Source of the DNA: CAVTAV01 sp963732795
GTDB lineage: Bacteria; Pseudomonadota; Alphaproteobacteria; CAVTAV01
Reading direction: 5' to 3'
Length of the DNA stretch: 64,000 nucleotides
Assembly: GCA_963732795.1 (NCBI GenBank)
Contig: CAVTAV010000002.1
Coordinates: 124,001 to 188,000, forward strand
Part shown: positions 1-10,357 of the stretch, piece after piece
Layout: the number at the start of each line of letters is the position of its first letter
Numbering within the stretch: position 1 is the first letter of the stretch
Made by a program: the position numbers and the translations under genes
Notes under the pieces: generated by a model
What the model saw: only the letters and a program-made list of their open reading frames with translations
Told to the model about the DNA's origin: nothing
Databases searched by the model: none

Positions 1-652
1 TCCGTCCCCAACCGGCCCAGCGGCGTGCGGGCCTTGCGGAATTCATAGCCTTTTTCGTCGACGACGGAGCGTGCGCCAGGTGTCGGTATCGCACCGGGTG
101 CGACGGCATTCACCCTTACGCCCTGGCGGCCGAGCTCGACCGCGGCCGTATGGGTCAAGGCGATGATCGCGCCCTTGATCGAGGAATAGACGGCGGTGTT
201 GGGAAAGCCCAGGACGCCCGCAGGCGAGGCGAGATTGACGACCGCGGCGTCACGATCCTTGTCGCGATGCGCCAGCAAGGCCTGGATCCCCAGAGCGGCG
301 CCTTGAGGCCAACCGCCAGCATGCCGTCGAAGGTCTCGTCGCGGACGTCCGGGATCGGCTCGTAGCGGATCCACATGGCGTTGTTCACCACGCCGTCGAT
401 CCGGCCGTGGGCCGCCGCGAGGTCGTCCGCCGCCTTGAGGAAGGAATCGCGCTGGCTGACATCAGCAACCAATGCGTGGGCTCTGCCGCCCATTCCTTCG
501 ATTGCTTCGACCGCCTCGCCGCAGGTTTTTGGATCGATTTCGGCCACGCCGACGGTCGCGCCGCAGGCCGCGAGCTTTTCGGCGGTCGCGCGGCCTATAC
601 CGCGCCCGCCGCCGGTTACCAGAACAACACGGCCTTCGAGATCGAAGCTCAT
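1..652 (-). pseudogene. SDR family oxidoreductase, frameshifted, 3' end cut by window edge
   Basis: NAD(P)-dependent short-chain dehydrogenase of unknown substrate. The N-terminus shows the Rossmann motif TGGGRGIG (about residues 14-21) and a VVNNA segment. After residue ~125 the frame breaks at a run of four C (288-291). In the next frame the protein continues with NLASPAG, the catalytic YSSIK pair and VNAVAPGAIPTPG, and runs open to base 1. One lost or gained base at the homopolymer explains this, so it is probably an assembly error and the gene functional. The start is the ATG at 652, just before the FDLEGRVVLVTGG core. The C-terminus lies outside the window. Confidence 0.8.
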
Positions 653-727
653 GATCCCCTTTCGCGCCGGTACCGGCCGGCGTCTCCGGGGACATCATAG
701 CCCGAATGACCTTGCAAGTATAACCGG

Positions 728-1397
728 TTATGCCGTCCGGCGTACCCCGAGCGAGGCGGTCTTGATCAGTGTGACGCCGAATTCGTCAAGAGCCGTGTAA
801 GTCTCGGCGAGGGAGCCTTCAGTGTCGATCGCGCGGCAGGCATCCTCAATCACTTGCACCTTGAAGCCTTCTGCACGGCGTCCTGGGCGGACCAGCGGAC
901 GCAGAAATCGAGGGCGAGCCCGGCCAGAAAGACGCGAGTCACGCCCTGGCTCCTGAGATACGGGCCAAGGCCGGTCGGGGTCTTGTGGTCGTTTTCGAAG
1001 AACGCGGAATAGGAATTGATGGCCGGATCCATACCCTTGCGGAGAATCAGAGCGGCCCGTGTCAGGTCCAGATCGGGATGAAGCGCGGCGCCGCTTGTTC
1101 CTTGGACGCAGTGGTCCGGCCACAGGATTTGCTCCCCATAGGGTGCTTGAACCGTGTCGAACGGCTTCGAGCCCGTGTGGGAGGAGGCAAAGGAATGTGT
1201 CCCGCCGGGTGCCAGTCTTGCGTCAGGACGACCAGCGGAAACAGCGACATGATGGCATTGATCGGTGCGACGATCTTCTCGCCATCCGGCACTTCGAGCG
1301 TGCCGCCCGCGCAGAAGTCATTCTGCACATCGACGACCAGAAGAGCGTCATGCGCCCCGATGTCAAGTGTATCGCCATCAGCCATAACCCTGATCAT
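728..1397 (-). pseudogene. pncA: Nicotinamidase / pyrazinamidase (PncA-like), frameshifted
   Basis: Cysteine hydrolase of the isochorismatase superfamily; the family converts nicotinamide to nicotinate and ammonia for NAD salvage. The first frame begins MADGDTLDIGAHDALLVVDV and holds the catalytic Asp and metal-site context (VDVQNDFCAGG, LTQDWHPAGH). The reading then moves between frames: a KGMDPAINSYSAFFEN segment, then GVTRVFLAGLALDFCVRW with the catalytic Cys, then VIEDACRAIDTEGS to the stop at 728. At least three indels are needed. The possible start at 1397 overlaps the pncB stop as ATGA; a second Met at 1385 is equally plausible. Pairing with pncB supports the salvage role. Confidence 0.8.
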
Positions 1398-2707
1398 GCG
1401 CCTGCGACCTTGGAAGCAAGGTCGCGGAGAGCGGGGCCGATATCGACGGAATAGGGCTCGGCCATTCGAGACGCCGCAGCCCCGTGGGCAGCGCCTCGAG
1501 AGTCCGGGTGAAAGCCTGTCGAACGTCCTCAAGGGGCGGACTGGGCGTAGGCGGCGGCCGGCGCGCATCACGGCTGTGATAAGGGGTTCGCCGTCGTGCG
1601 CGTCGTTCGAGACCGAGACACGTCGCCGGTCATATGGCCCGCGCGATCGATAGCGAGCGCCAGACCTGCTTGCGGCCGGGCAGGTGGCCTTGCCGGTCGA
1701 ATGCTTGCGGCGGGCGATGCCGGCATATTCCTGGAGCTTGTAGGCGCAGTCGAGGGCGGGCACGTCGGAAGAGGTGGTAAGGACGGTGCCGATGCCGTAG
1801 CCGTCGATCGGCGCCGCGCGGCGGCGAAGGCTGGCGAGCTGCTCCTCGTCAAGCCCGCCGCTGGCGAAGATCGTGATATCGGTGCAATCCGCCGTCATCC
1901 AGAATTTTGCGCACGCTGTTGGCGAGGCGGCGAGGTCGCCGCTGTCGAGGCCGCACGCCTTGGACTTGATGCCCTCGGCCGCAGCTCGGCGCCAATCGCG
2001 CCACCTTTCGCGCCGCCGTCCTCGGTATCGTAGGTGTCGATCAGCAGGGTCAATCGTCCGGGCCGGGACCGGGCGAAGTTCCGGAAAGCGTCGATTCGTC
2101 GTCATGGGCCTGGACGAAGGAATGGGCCATCGTGCCGAAGATCGGAACGCCGAAACGCTGCTTGGCGAGCATGGTCGCGGTACCCGTAAAGCCGGCGATA
2201 TAGGCGGCGCGCGCCGCGAACAGCCCCGCCTCGGCGCTATGGGCGCGGCGAAGGCCGAAATCGACCAAGGTCTTGCCCGGCGCCGCCAGCACCATGCGCG
2301 CCGCCTTGGCGGCGATCAAGGATTGGAAATGCAGCAGGTTGATGAGGCGCGTTTCCAGAGCTGGCCTCGGGCAGCGGCGCCGTCACCCGCAGGATCGGCT
2401 CGTCGGCGAAAAAGACGGTGCCCTCCGGCATCGCCTGCACATCGCCGGTGAAACGCAGCGATGCCGGGCGATCGAGAACCTCGTCGCTGAAACGACCGCT
2501 GGCCCGAGCCAGGCGATCTCCTCGGGCGGAGAAGCGGAGGTTTTCGAGGAAATCGAGCGCCTGCTCCAAGCCCGGCCGCGACTAGGAAACCGCGCTCCGC
2601 CGGCAGCTTGCGCATGAAGAGCTCGAACACCGCCGTCTCGGTCTTGCCGCGATCCAGTAGGCCTGGACCATATTGAGCTGGTAGAGATCGGTCAGCAGCG
2701 GGTCCAT
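1394..2707 (-). pseudogene. pncB: Nicotinate phosphoribosyltransferase, multiply frameshifted
   Basis: Makes nicotinate mononucleotide from nicotinate and PRPP in the Preiss-Handler pathway. The N-terminus MDPLLTDLYQLNMVQAYW is the family start. Further blocks appear in other frames: FELFMRKLPAERGFLVAAGL, EQALDFLENLRFS, EGTVFFADEPILRVTAPLPE, LVDFGLRRAHSAEAG, GTMAHSFVQAHDDE, DSGDLA and FASGGLDEEQL, in the correct order. At least six indels in 1.3 kb are needed to join them. The total length fits a 430-residue NAPRTase. The last frame, MAEPYSVDIGPALRDLASKV, ends in a TGA overlapping the pncA start. With all family blocks present, sequencing error is more likely than decay. Confidence 0.82.
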
Positions 2708-2752
2708 GGAGCAGCCATGCTGCCTGTTTACCATCTCAGGCGCAAATTCCGC

Positions 2753-4527
2753 TCATTCGCAGACGAAATTCGAGGAGTCCTCCAGACTGCCATAGCCGCG
2801 ATAGCGCGCGATCTGCGGATAGGGGCAGAGCGGGCGGGTCCGGCCGGGCCACGGGGTATTGGGCCCGGCGATGGCGTGGATGCGGTCGGGGGCGACGCCG
2901 GACTCGACCCAATCGACCACGGCGGCCAGGCTGTCGAACTGATCCGGTGGCCGGGCCGCCGTTGCAGTGGTTCATGCCCGGCACGGCATAGACCCGCACG
3001 AAATCGGCCGCGCGGCCGTTCTGTTTGGCGTTGACTGCATTCCACCAGTCCACGGTGTCGTTGATCGAGAAGATCGGGTCGCTGAAGCCCTGCGGCACGA
3101 TCAGCTTGCCGCCATGGGCCTTGAAGGCGGAGAGATCGGTCGAGCGGGCCGAAACGACATCCCAAGCGGACTCCTTGTAGGTCTGGTTGGTCGCGTAAAT
3201 CTCGTGCGATTGCGTGTCGAGATCGTAGTTCAGCAGGAATTTGAGATAGGTCGCGTAATCGTCATGGAGCGGCTTCGGATCGTCTGTGAAGACCGACATC
3301 GCCGGACCGCCGAGCACGACATTGATGGCGGGCTGGCGGCCGTCATAGCTGCCGATCTTCCACATCCGCCAGCCTTGGTAATAGCTGTCGTCGACCTTAC
3401 CGCCGATGCCGCGATCCCAGGGCCAGGTGGCGTAGAGAAGCGTGCCGTCGCTCTTGCGGGCGCCGTTGAAGACGCGTTTCAAGCGTATCGACCTGATCTT
3501 CCGTAAGGCAGTCGTCGGTCTTCGCGCCTTTGCAAACCTTGGCCTCCAGAGCGGGGGCGACCTGGGTCGTCGTGCATTCGGCGAAGTCGTTGATCATGCC
3601 GTCCGTGGCGCCGTCGAGCCTGTCGCAGGAATCGAGCACTGCTTGAGAAACGAGCGCCAAGTCCTTATCGCTGAAGGTCTTGTTGATGTCCGGGAAGGCC
3701 GTTCTGGTCGATTAGCCCCATTCTTCCGGCGAGCTGTGCGAAAGACTGGGTGTCCCAAACCTCCGCGAGAGCCGGCTTGGGCAGCGAAAAGGCCGGCGAG
3801 CCGGCGACGATGCCGTTGAAGATGTCCGGATAGCGCTGGGCGAAGATCATGCCTTCTCGGCCGCCATTCGAGCAGCCGACGAAATAGGAATAGACCGCAG
3901 GCCGGCCGTAGAACGCTTTGACCAAGGCCTTGGCCGTATTGGCGGCGACGCCATAGGACGCATAGCCGTAATCCCGGCGCGCCTGGGGATCGAAGGCGAG
4001 GGCGATCGAGCCTTGGCGGTCCGGATTGGCATTGGCGACGGCGTCATGGCCGGAATCCTGGGATAAGACGGCGTAACCCAGATTGATGGCCGCTGCGGGC
4101 GTGTTCATGATCCGCCCGGCCGCCAGTCCGACGGTGCCGTTCGCGCCGCCGCTTCCTTCGTAGAAGAACCGGCCGTTCCATTTCGTCGGCAGGCGCAGGC
4201 GGAACTTGATGGCGTAGGTCTGGCCGTCGATGCCCTTATGCGGGCGCAGCTTGCCGAGGACCTCGCAATGCTCGGGCAGGGCCGGCCTCGGCGGTGTCCC
4301 GGCCTTAGGATCGCCCGGTCTGGCCTCGCTCGCCGGGTTGAGCTCGACCGAGGTGAGCACGAGGCTCGGAGTCGGGCAGGTCGGATTTCTTGATGGATTT
4401 CAGCGCGGCGCAACGCTCGGCCGGGGGAGCCGGCGCCTTCTCTGCCTTCTGCTGCGCGCGTGTTGCAGCTGCCCAGCGCGATCGCGGTCAGGGCGATGAC
4501 CGCCGCTGCGTTACCGGACAAAGTCAT
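2753..4527 (-). pseudogene. Tannase / feruloyl esterase family protein, exported, frameshifted
   Basis: Serine esterase of the tannase family, whose known members cleave gallate, ferulate or related aromatic esters. The start at 4527 gives a signal peptide ending in a lipobox-like ALGSC, suggesting a lipoprotein. The core has FFYEGSGGANG, the nucleophile motif GCSNGGREG and RYPDIFNGIVAGSPA. After frame changes near 3660 and 3480 come YYQGWRMWKIGSYDGR, the acid-loop region and the catalytic histidine motif MNHCNGGPATG, then a tail ending YGSLEDSSNFVCE. About five indels are required. It is divergent from the GMC oxidoreductase. An aromatic-ester substrate fits the aromatic catabolism genes in the window, but the substrate itself is not shown. 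Confidence 0.85.
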
Positions 4528-4716
4528 GCGTCACCCCCGTGGCGGGTCCGGCGCCGCCGATGGAATGCCGTCGGCATTTGCGCCCCCCGCCTGTATACGA
4601 AGCGATGATTTCCCTGACAAGCGGATCTCCAGGGAAAACCGGATATATCGCGTTGCCTTGTCAGGTCGGCCGGAGCTTCTTAGAGTTCAAAATCAAAACA
4701 CCGAGCGGGGGATAGA

Positions 4717-6354
4717 ATGGCGACACAGCCGGGACGGAGTTTCGATTATATCGTGATCGGCGCGGGGTCCGCCGGATGCGTGGTCGCCAACCGCCTGACC
4801 GAAGACAAGGACAAGACGGTCCTCCTTCTCGAAGCCGGCGGCGCGGACGATCACCTGATGATCCGGATGCCGCTCGCCTTCCTGCGCGCGATGCTGAAGC
4901 CCCAATTCGGCTGGAATTATCTGGGCGAGCCAGAACAGCAGCTTGAAGGCCGCCAGCTCTGGCTGCCGCGCGGGCGGCTCCTCGGCGGGTCGTCCTCGAT
5001 CAATGGCATGTTCTATATGCGCGGCCATCCGCGCGGCTATGACGAATGGGCGGAACTGGGGGCGGACGGCTGGTCCTACGCCGATGTGCTGCCCTATTTC
5101 ATCCGCTCCGAAACAAGCTGGCGTGGGGCGGGCAAGTATCACGGCGACAAGGGCCCGCTCTCCGTCATCCCGATCGACACCCGCAAGCTCCTGCATGACC
5201 GAATCGTCGCTGCGGCGAAGAATGCCGGCTTCCCGGTCACGGACGATGTAAACGGCGACCATCCCGAAGGCTTTGCCAAGGGCGAGGTGACGATCGACAA
5301 GCAAGCAAGGCGGGCGAGCACGTCTCGGGTCTATCTCGACCCGGTGCGGAGCCGGCCGAATTTGACGGTCGAGATCAACGCGCTGACGACGCGGCTCGTC
5401 ATCGAGAACGGCAAAGCCGTGGGCGTCGAATATGTCCAGAACGGCGAGACGCACGCCGTCCATGCCGAGCGCGAGATCGTCGTCTCGGGCGGTACCTATA
5501 ATTCGCCGCAGATCCTCATGCTGTCCGGCATCGGGCCGGCGGATGACCTCAAGCGGCTCGGCATCACGCCCAAAATCGATCTGCCGGGCGTCGGGGCGAA
5601 CATGTCCGAGCACCCCTGCGTGATGATGAATTTCGAGGCCTCCAAGCCGGTCACCTTCCTCAATGAGCTCAGGGCCGACAAGGCGGCGCTCTCGGTGATG
5701 CAGTGGTATCTGTTCGGCTCCGGGCCCTTCGCGACCCAGATCAACAGCGCCAACGGCATCATCCGCACCGATCCCTCGCTCGACCAGCCGGACATCCAGT
5801 TCATGTGCAATCCCATCCGCATGGACGCCGCGATCTGGTTCCCCGGCGTGACCAAGCCGCCGCATCACATCTTCAATTGCGGCGTCGTCGTGCTGACGCC
5901 GAAGAGCCGGGGCTTCGTGACCTTGCGCTCCGACAATCCGGCCGATCCGGTGCGGATCACGACACGGATTCTGTCCGACCCCTGGGATTTCGACGCCATG
6001 CGGCGCGGCATCAAGGCGGCACGCGAGCTCTATCACACGCCGCCCCAGGGCGACGTCATCGGCCGCGAGCTCGACCCCGGCGACGACGTCACGTCCAAGG
6101 AGGATCTCGACGCCTTCATCCGCAAGACCGGTCAGGTGACCCAGCATCCGGTCGGGACTTGCAAGATGGGCACGGACGAGATGGCGGTGGTCGATCCCGA
6201 GCTCCGGGTGCGCGGCGTGGACGGGCTCCGCGTGGTCGATGCCTCGATCATGCCGACCGTTCCCGGCGGCAATACGAATGCCGCCTGCATCATGATCGGC
6301 GAGAAAGCGTCCGACCTCATCCGCGGCCGACGGCTACCGAGCGCCGAACTGTAG
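4717..6354 (+). CDS. GMC family oxidoreductase (choline dehydrogenase-like)
   Basis: FAD-dependent alcohol dehydrogenase/oxidase of the glucose-methanol-choline family, 545 residues and intact. The FAD-binding GAGSAG is at residues 15-20 with LLLEAGG closing the Rossmann unit. GMC signature 1 (GRLLGGSSSINGM) lies near residues 86-98 and signature 2 (GTYNSPQILMLSGIGP) near 260. The C-terminal catalytic region has HPVGTCKMG and VPGGNTNAACIMIGEKA. There is no signal peptide, so it is cytoplasmic. The alcohol substrate cannot be read from sequence; BetA/AlkJ-like enzymes are closest. The next gene starts 19 bases downstream, so the two are probably co-transcribed. Confidence 0.92.
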   Translation: MATQPGRSFDYIVIGAGSAGCVVANRLTEDKDKTVLLLEAGGADDHLMIRMPLAFLRAMLKPQFGWNYLGEPEQQLEGRQLWLPRGRLLGGSSSINGMFYMRGHPRGYDEWAELGADGWSYADVLPYFIRSETSWRGAGKYHGDKGPLSVIPIDTRKLLHDRIVAAAKNAGFPVTDDVNGDHPEGFAKGEVTIDKQARRASTSRVYLDPVRSRPNLTVEINALTTRLVIENGKAVGVEYVQNGETHAVHAEREIVVSGGTYNSPQILMLSGIGPADDLKRLGITPKIDLPGVGANMSEHPCVMMNFEASKPVTFLNELRADKAALSVMQWYLFGSGPFATQINSANGIIRTDPSLDQPDIQFMCNPIRMDAAIWFPGVTKPPHHIFNCGVVVLTPKSRGFVTLRSDNPADPVRITTRILSDPWDFDAMRRGIKAARELYHTPPQGDVIGRELDPGDDVTSKEDLDAFIRKTGQVTQHPVGTCKMGTDEMAVVDPELRVRGVDGLRVVDASIMPTVPGGNTNAACIMIGEKASDLIRGRRLPSAEL

Positions 6355-6373
6355 TCCTACTGAGAGGGGCATA

Positions 6374-7538
6374 ATGAAACACGATAATGGATCGACCGGT
6401 CTCGATCTTGAGCGACTTGCGCATCTCAAGTCCGTCATCGAGCAGGATATCGAACGCAAAGCTTATGACGGAGCCGTGATCGTCGTCTCCCGCCAGGGGC
6501 AAATAGGGCTTCATGAAGCGATCGGCTATGCCGATCGGACATCGAATACGACGATGCGGAAGGATCATGTCTTCAGCATATTCTCGACCACCAAGGCTCT
6601 CACCAACGTCCTAACATTCCGCTGTATCGAACGCGGTCTGTTTGCGCTGACGACGTCGGTCTCGGATATCATTCCGGAATTCGCCGGCCGGGGCAGGGAG
6701 AAGATTACGATCTATCATCTCATGACCCATATGTCGGGGCTGCCCTCCGTCCTGACACCGAAGGAGGGCATGTATATCGACCGGCTGGACGAGATTATCG
6801 CAGCGCTCTGCGCAGAACGTCTTTCCGACGGAACCGCCGGGCCAACACGTCGCCTATTCGCCGATGTGCAATCACGCGCTGCTCGGCGAGGTCTGCCGCC
6901 GGGTCGACGAGAAGAATCGGTCCTATCGCGACATCGTGCATGAGGACATCTTTGGGCCGCTCGGAATGAAGGACAGCTCGATCGGCGTCCGCAAGGATCT
7001 CAGAGCCAGAAAGATCGTTCCCGTATTTCTCGATCCGTTTCCGTTCGATCATCGAGGCCGCAGCAATTCGAAACGAGACAGCGCATTCGAGGAGCAAGAT
7101 GCCGAGATGCCTTGGGTCGGCTCGATTTCGACGGCGAGCGACTTCCATCGGTTTGCCGATATGCTGCGGCGCGGCGGCGAGTTCGAAGGCACGCGCATCG
7201 TTTCACCTGCGCTCTTGGACAAAGCGACGCGCAATCAGACCGGAGACAAACCGAACGAGCTCTATAAGGGGCTCATGTCGCAACAAGGATGGGAGCCATG
7301 TCCGGCCTATATCGGCATCGGGTTCATGCTGCGGGGTGACGCGATCTGCCACCACCATTTCGGTACGCTGACGTCGCCGCGGACCTTCGGCAACTTCGGA
7401 GCCGGAAGCTCCCTGTTCTGGGTCGATCCGGAGCGCCAGATGACGTTCGTCTGCTTTACGGCGGGCGTCATGAACGAGGCGAGGAACATTGAGCGCTTTC
7501 AGAAGCTTTCCGACATCGCCATATCGGCTGCGATCTGA
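6374..7538 (+). pseudogene. Serine hydrolase, class-C beta-lactamase / esterase family, one frameshift
   Basis: Penicillin-binding-protein-fold hydrolase; members of this family without a signal peptide are usually esterases (EstB-like) rather than antibiotic lactamases. The SxxK motif is in IFSTTKALT (about residues 72-80), followed by YHLMTHMSGLPS. The frame breaks near 6830; the second frame resumes with QHVAYSPMCNHALLGEVC, which occupies the YxN position with Pro instead of the usual Asn. The end has HHHFGTLTSPRTFGNFGAGS, the third conserved box. One indel restores about 388 residues. It follows the GMC gene directly. The substrate is unknown. Confidence 0.8.
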
Positions 7539-7661
7539 GGCGCAATCTCGACGCCGGCCTCATCTTGAAAAAAACTTAAGCGACCACAAATACTGGAAAG
7601 TTAAATATCACGGCCAAGAATATTCACAAGAAAAGGCCGATGAATTCGGAGAAATCAAGCC

Positions 7662-8508
7662 ATGGACAAGCCGCTGATTGTTCGAAACGTGACCAAGGTT
7701 ATTCGCGGTCGGGCGACCAGCGATGGGGCCGGCGTGCGTCTCAATCGTCTGATCGGCGCGCCGGAACTGCCGGATGTCGATCCGTTTCTGCTGCTCGACG
7801 AGTTCGGCTCCGAACTCGGCGTCGGATTATATCGCGGGCTTTCCGGATCATCCCCATCGCGGCTTCGAGACGGTGACCTATATGCTCGACGGCCGGATGC
7901 GCCATGCCGACAACCAGGGTAATACCGGTTTGTTGCGGCCGGGCAGCGTCCAATGGATGACCGCCGGGCGCGGCATCGTCCATTCCGAGATGCCCGAGCA
8001 GGAGGAAGGCCTGATGCGGGGCTTTCAGCTCTGGGTCAACCTGCCGGCGGCCGACAAGATGACCGCGCCGCGCTATCAGGACATCGACCCCGAGGACATC
8101 CCCGTGATCGAATGGCCGGACGGCGTGCGGGTGAAGCTGATCGCAGGCGAGCTGGACGGCCGGTTTGGCCCGGTGAGCGGGATCGCGACGGAGCCGATCT
8201 TCCTCGATATCGGTCTTCCGGCCGGCGGGCGCTTCATTCACGCCCTTCCGGAAGGCCACAATGTCATTGCGTATGTTTTCGAGGGCGCGGCGCGGATCGG
8301 CGAGGGCGCGACCCTTGAGAAGGGAGAGCTTGCGGTTCTCGGTCGGGGCGACGTTGCGGACCTAGCCGCAGAACCCGCTCCCGCTCGCGTGCTCCTGGTC
8401 GCGGGCCGGCCCTTGAACGAGCCGGTGGCTCGCTACGGGCCGTTCGTGATGAACACTGACGCCGAAGTCCGCACGGCGGTCGACGATTTCCTGGCGGGGC
8501 GGCTGTAG
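7662..8508 (+). pseudogene. Pirin family protein, one frameshift
   Basis: Bicupin protein of the pirin family; some members have quercetin 2,3-dioxygenase activity, others act in redox sensing. The N-terminus MDKPLIVRNVTKVIRGR continues to DPFLLLDEFGSE, then the frame shifts near 7820 and resumes at DYIAGFPDHPHRGFETVTYM. The metal ligands are visible as the HPHRG pair and HSEMPEQ. The C-terminal pirin domain is complete and ends DDFLAGRL. Restored length is about 281 residues, usual for the family. A single indel suggests sequencing error. Confidence 0.88.
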
Positions 8509-8533
8509 GCTTCTTCTCTTGGATGGCCTCGCG

Positions 8534-8899
8534 CTAAAACCGCCGGCCGTCTTCCATGACGATCGAAAAGATGAAGCCACCGTCGCCGCCGTCCTTTCGG
8601 GGAGCGGCGGTGATGGTGGCTTTGTCGCCGACATTGATTGAGCCCGGCCGCCAGCCGGCGCGGTACATGTTGTTCTTGCTGTTGCCTTCGAACGTGATGT
8701 CTTTGGTCGAGCCGTCGGGCTCGGATACCTCAAGCACGAGCTTCGTGTGAGGGTTTTCCGGCCTGAATTCCTTGATCGTGCCCGCCCATGACCGGTTGCG
8801 GATCGTCAGATCGAATTGTGCGGCCGAATGATGGGCCGAAGCGGGCAGGGCGCCCGTCAAAAAGATGGCAGAAGCAATCGCCAGAATTCGGACGTTCAT
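8534..8899 (-). CDS. DUF6152 family exported protein
   Basis: Small exported protein of 121 residues and unknown function. A signal peptide ends at SASA, directly before the AHHSAAQFD that opens the mature DUF6152 domain. Family features are WAGTIKEFRPENPHTKLVLEV, GWRPGSINVGDKATITAAP and a C-terminal DGRRF. It is a tandem paralogue of the gene just upstream and the last of four same-strand genes that begin with a TonB receptor. The two conserved His after the signal cleavage site could bind metal, but that is inference. Confidence 0.88.
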   Translation of the reverse strand: MNVRILAIASAIFLTGALPASAHHSAAQFDLTIRNRSWAGTIKEFRPENPHTKLVLEVSEPDGSTKDITFEGNSKNNMYRAGWRPGSINVGDKATITAAPRKDGGDGGFIFSIVMEDGRRF

Positions 8900-8942
8900 A
8901 AACCCACTCCCCTTTTCAAGGCATCACGTCGGTTACACGATC

Positions 8943-9326
8943 CTAAAACTTTTTCCCGTCGGCCATGATCATCGTCAGCACATAACCGCCTTCGACGCCG
9001 TCCTTGCGCGGCGCGGTGATCACGGTGATCTTGTCGCCGACCTTGACGGCGCCGGGCCGCCAGCCGTTGCGATAGATATTGTTCAGGCTGTGGGCCGTGA
9101 ACTCCACATCGCGTATGCCCTTGCTGTCGCTGACTTCGAGCACGAGATGGGTGTGCGGGTTTTCCGCCTTGAACTCCTTGACCGTTCCGGCCCATTTCAC
9201 GTCGCGGATCGAGAAATCGAACCGCGCGGCGGAATGGTGGGCCAAGGCCGGCGCGGCAAGCCATGTCGGCGCAACAAGCGACGTCAAACCGATCAGAAAC
9301 GCAGCGATAACGATCTTCCTCGTCAT
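8943..9326 (-). CDS. DUF6152 family exported protein
   Basis: Exported protein of 127 residues with a signal peptide ending APALA and a mature start at HHSAARFDFSI. The domain reads WAGTVKEFKAENPHTHLVLEV, GWRPGAVKVGDKITVITAP and ends MADGKKF. It shares most family positions with the neighbour downstream (43 bases away), so the pair looks like a recent tandem duplication. It probably belongs to the operon with the TonB receptor and the GHWEGDTLVV protein. Biochemical role unknown. Confidence 0.88.
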   Translation of the reverse strand: MTRKIVIAAFLIGLTSLVAPTWLAAPALAHHSAARFDFSIRDVKWAGTVKEFKAENPHTHLVLEVSDSKGIRDVEFTAHSLNNIYRNGWRPGAVKVGDKITVITAPRKDGVEGGYVLTMIMADGKKF

Positions 9327-9390
9327 CCGTCCAACTCCTCTTTCATACGATCGGCCGAAGCACCTGGGTCCAATGGCCGCGCCCGGCCGG

Positions 9391-10162
9391 TCATTCCGTT
9401 TTGCCGTCTCCCTTTGCCTCTGCCTTTTGACGGAGCTGATCGAGATGATCCTCCCAATCCGGCTCCGTGCAGTCGTAATTCAGCATCCGCTCGTCGGTCG
9501 CTTCCCATTTCTTCGTGACCGTCACGGGCGCGGTGTAGAACACGGGGTCCGTCATGGTCATCTTGGCGGTCAGGATCTTCTTGCCGTCCTTGTCCGTGGA
9601 AAGCGAATAGCGTTCTTCGACCCGCGCCTGCTCGCTGTGAGCGGAGGCTTGATCGACCTGCTCTTCGAGGCTCTTGGTTTCGACGACGAGGGTGTCGCCC
9701 TCCCAATGGCCGGTCGAATAGCCGTTCCGCGTCGGGATCAGGTCCTTTTCCGCCACCGGTTTGCCGCCGATATAGATGCGGCGGATCTCGGTCCAGGCCT
9801 CGTAGATGATGGTGACCTGCTCGGGGCGCTGAATAATCTCCATGGGGTAGCCGCCGGAGCTCAGCATGTTTCCGGGCATGCCCACGCCGACGCAATAGCC
9901 GCCCGGGGATCTCGCCGGTCGGATCGACGACCTTGTGATAGGCCGCGATCTTTTTCTTGGCGAGATCGGTCAAGGGCGCGTCCTTCGGCCAGGGCCGCCC
10001 GAACAATCCGGCGCCCGGCTCGCGATGCCAGGTCCATACGCCCGAGAAATCAGGATGGCTATCGGCCGCTTGAGCCGGCCCGACACCTGCCGCCAGCCCG
10101 AGAGCCAACAGCGCAAGCGACACCCGACGCGCCGCGACGAAACTCGTCAATCCCCCAATCAT
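9391..10162 (-). pseudogene. Exported protein of unknown function with GHWEGDTLVV motif, one frameshift
   Basis: I do not recognise a named domain, but the protein belongs to a widespread proteobacterial family of secreted proteins marked by DFSGVW, YPMEIIQRPEQVTIIYE, RRIYIGGKP and TGHWEGDTLVVETKSL. The signal peptide (to about residue 33, AQAA) precedes DSHPDFSGVWTWHREPGAG. The frame breaks near 9895 after DPTGEIPG and resumes at MPGNMLSSGGYPMEI. The restored length is about 257 residues. The same C-terminal motif is found fused to DUF6152 in the gene at 28714-29898, linking the two families functionally. Confidence 0.72.
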
Positions 10163-10289
10163 TCCGTGCCTCTTTTTATGGCTCCCTGCGCGAGAGCTTC
10201 GGGCTTGCCGCCATCGTTGACGACTCAGCTTTTCTATGATGCGGGAACTGGAGGAATTTGCAATTGCGCAGGGTCAATTCCGGGGCCCG

Positions 10290-10324
10290 AAAAGGTCATG
10301 GCCGGACCCGAAGGTCCGGCCATG
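10290..10324 (-). terminator. Rho-independent terminator with TTCG tetraloop
   Basis: A perfect 12-bp stem (arms CATGGCCGGACC and GGTCCGGCCATG) closes on a four-base loop that reads TTCG on the minus strand, an unusually stable RNA tetraloop. It is followed on the minus strand by ACCTTTT. It lies 34 bases past the stop of the TonB receptor, so it probably attenuates transcription before the 10162-9391 gene. Confidence 0.72.
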
Positions 10325-10357
10325 TTCCCGCCCAAGAAACCCCCAAACAAGCGGGAC

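Noticed and set aside
4693..6147. Open frame of 484 codons on the minus strand opposite the GMC gene
   Set aside because: Mirror frame of a GC-rich gene; no recognisable domain, Arg/Asp/His-rich composition typical of antisense shadows, and the plus-strand gene has all GMC motifs.
6374..7538. Antibiotic-resistance class C beta-lactamase
   Set aside because: No signal peptide, the YxN motif is altered to YSP and the KTG box is HHHFGTL-like; an esterase-type member is more likely.
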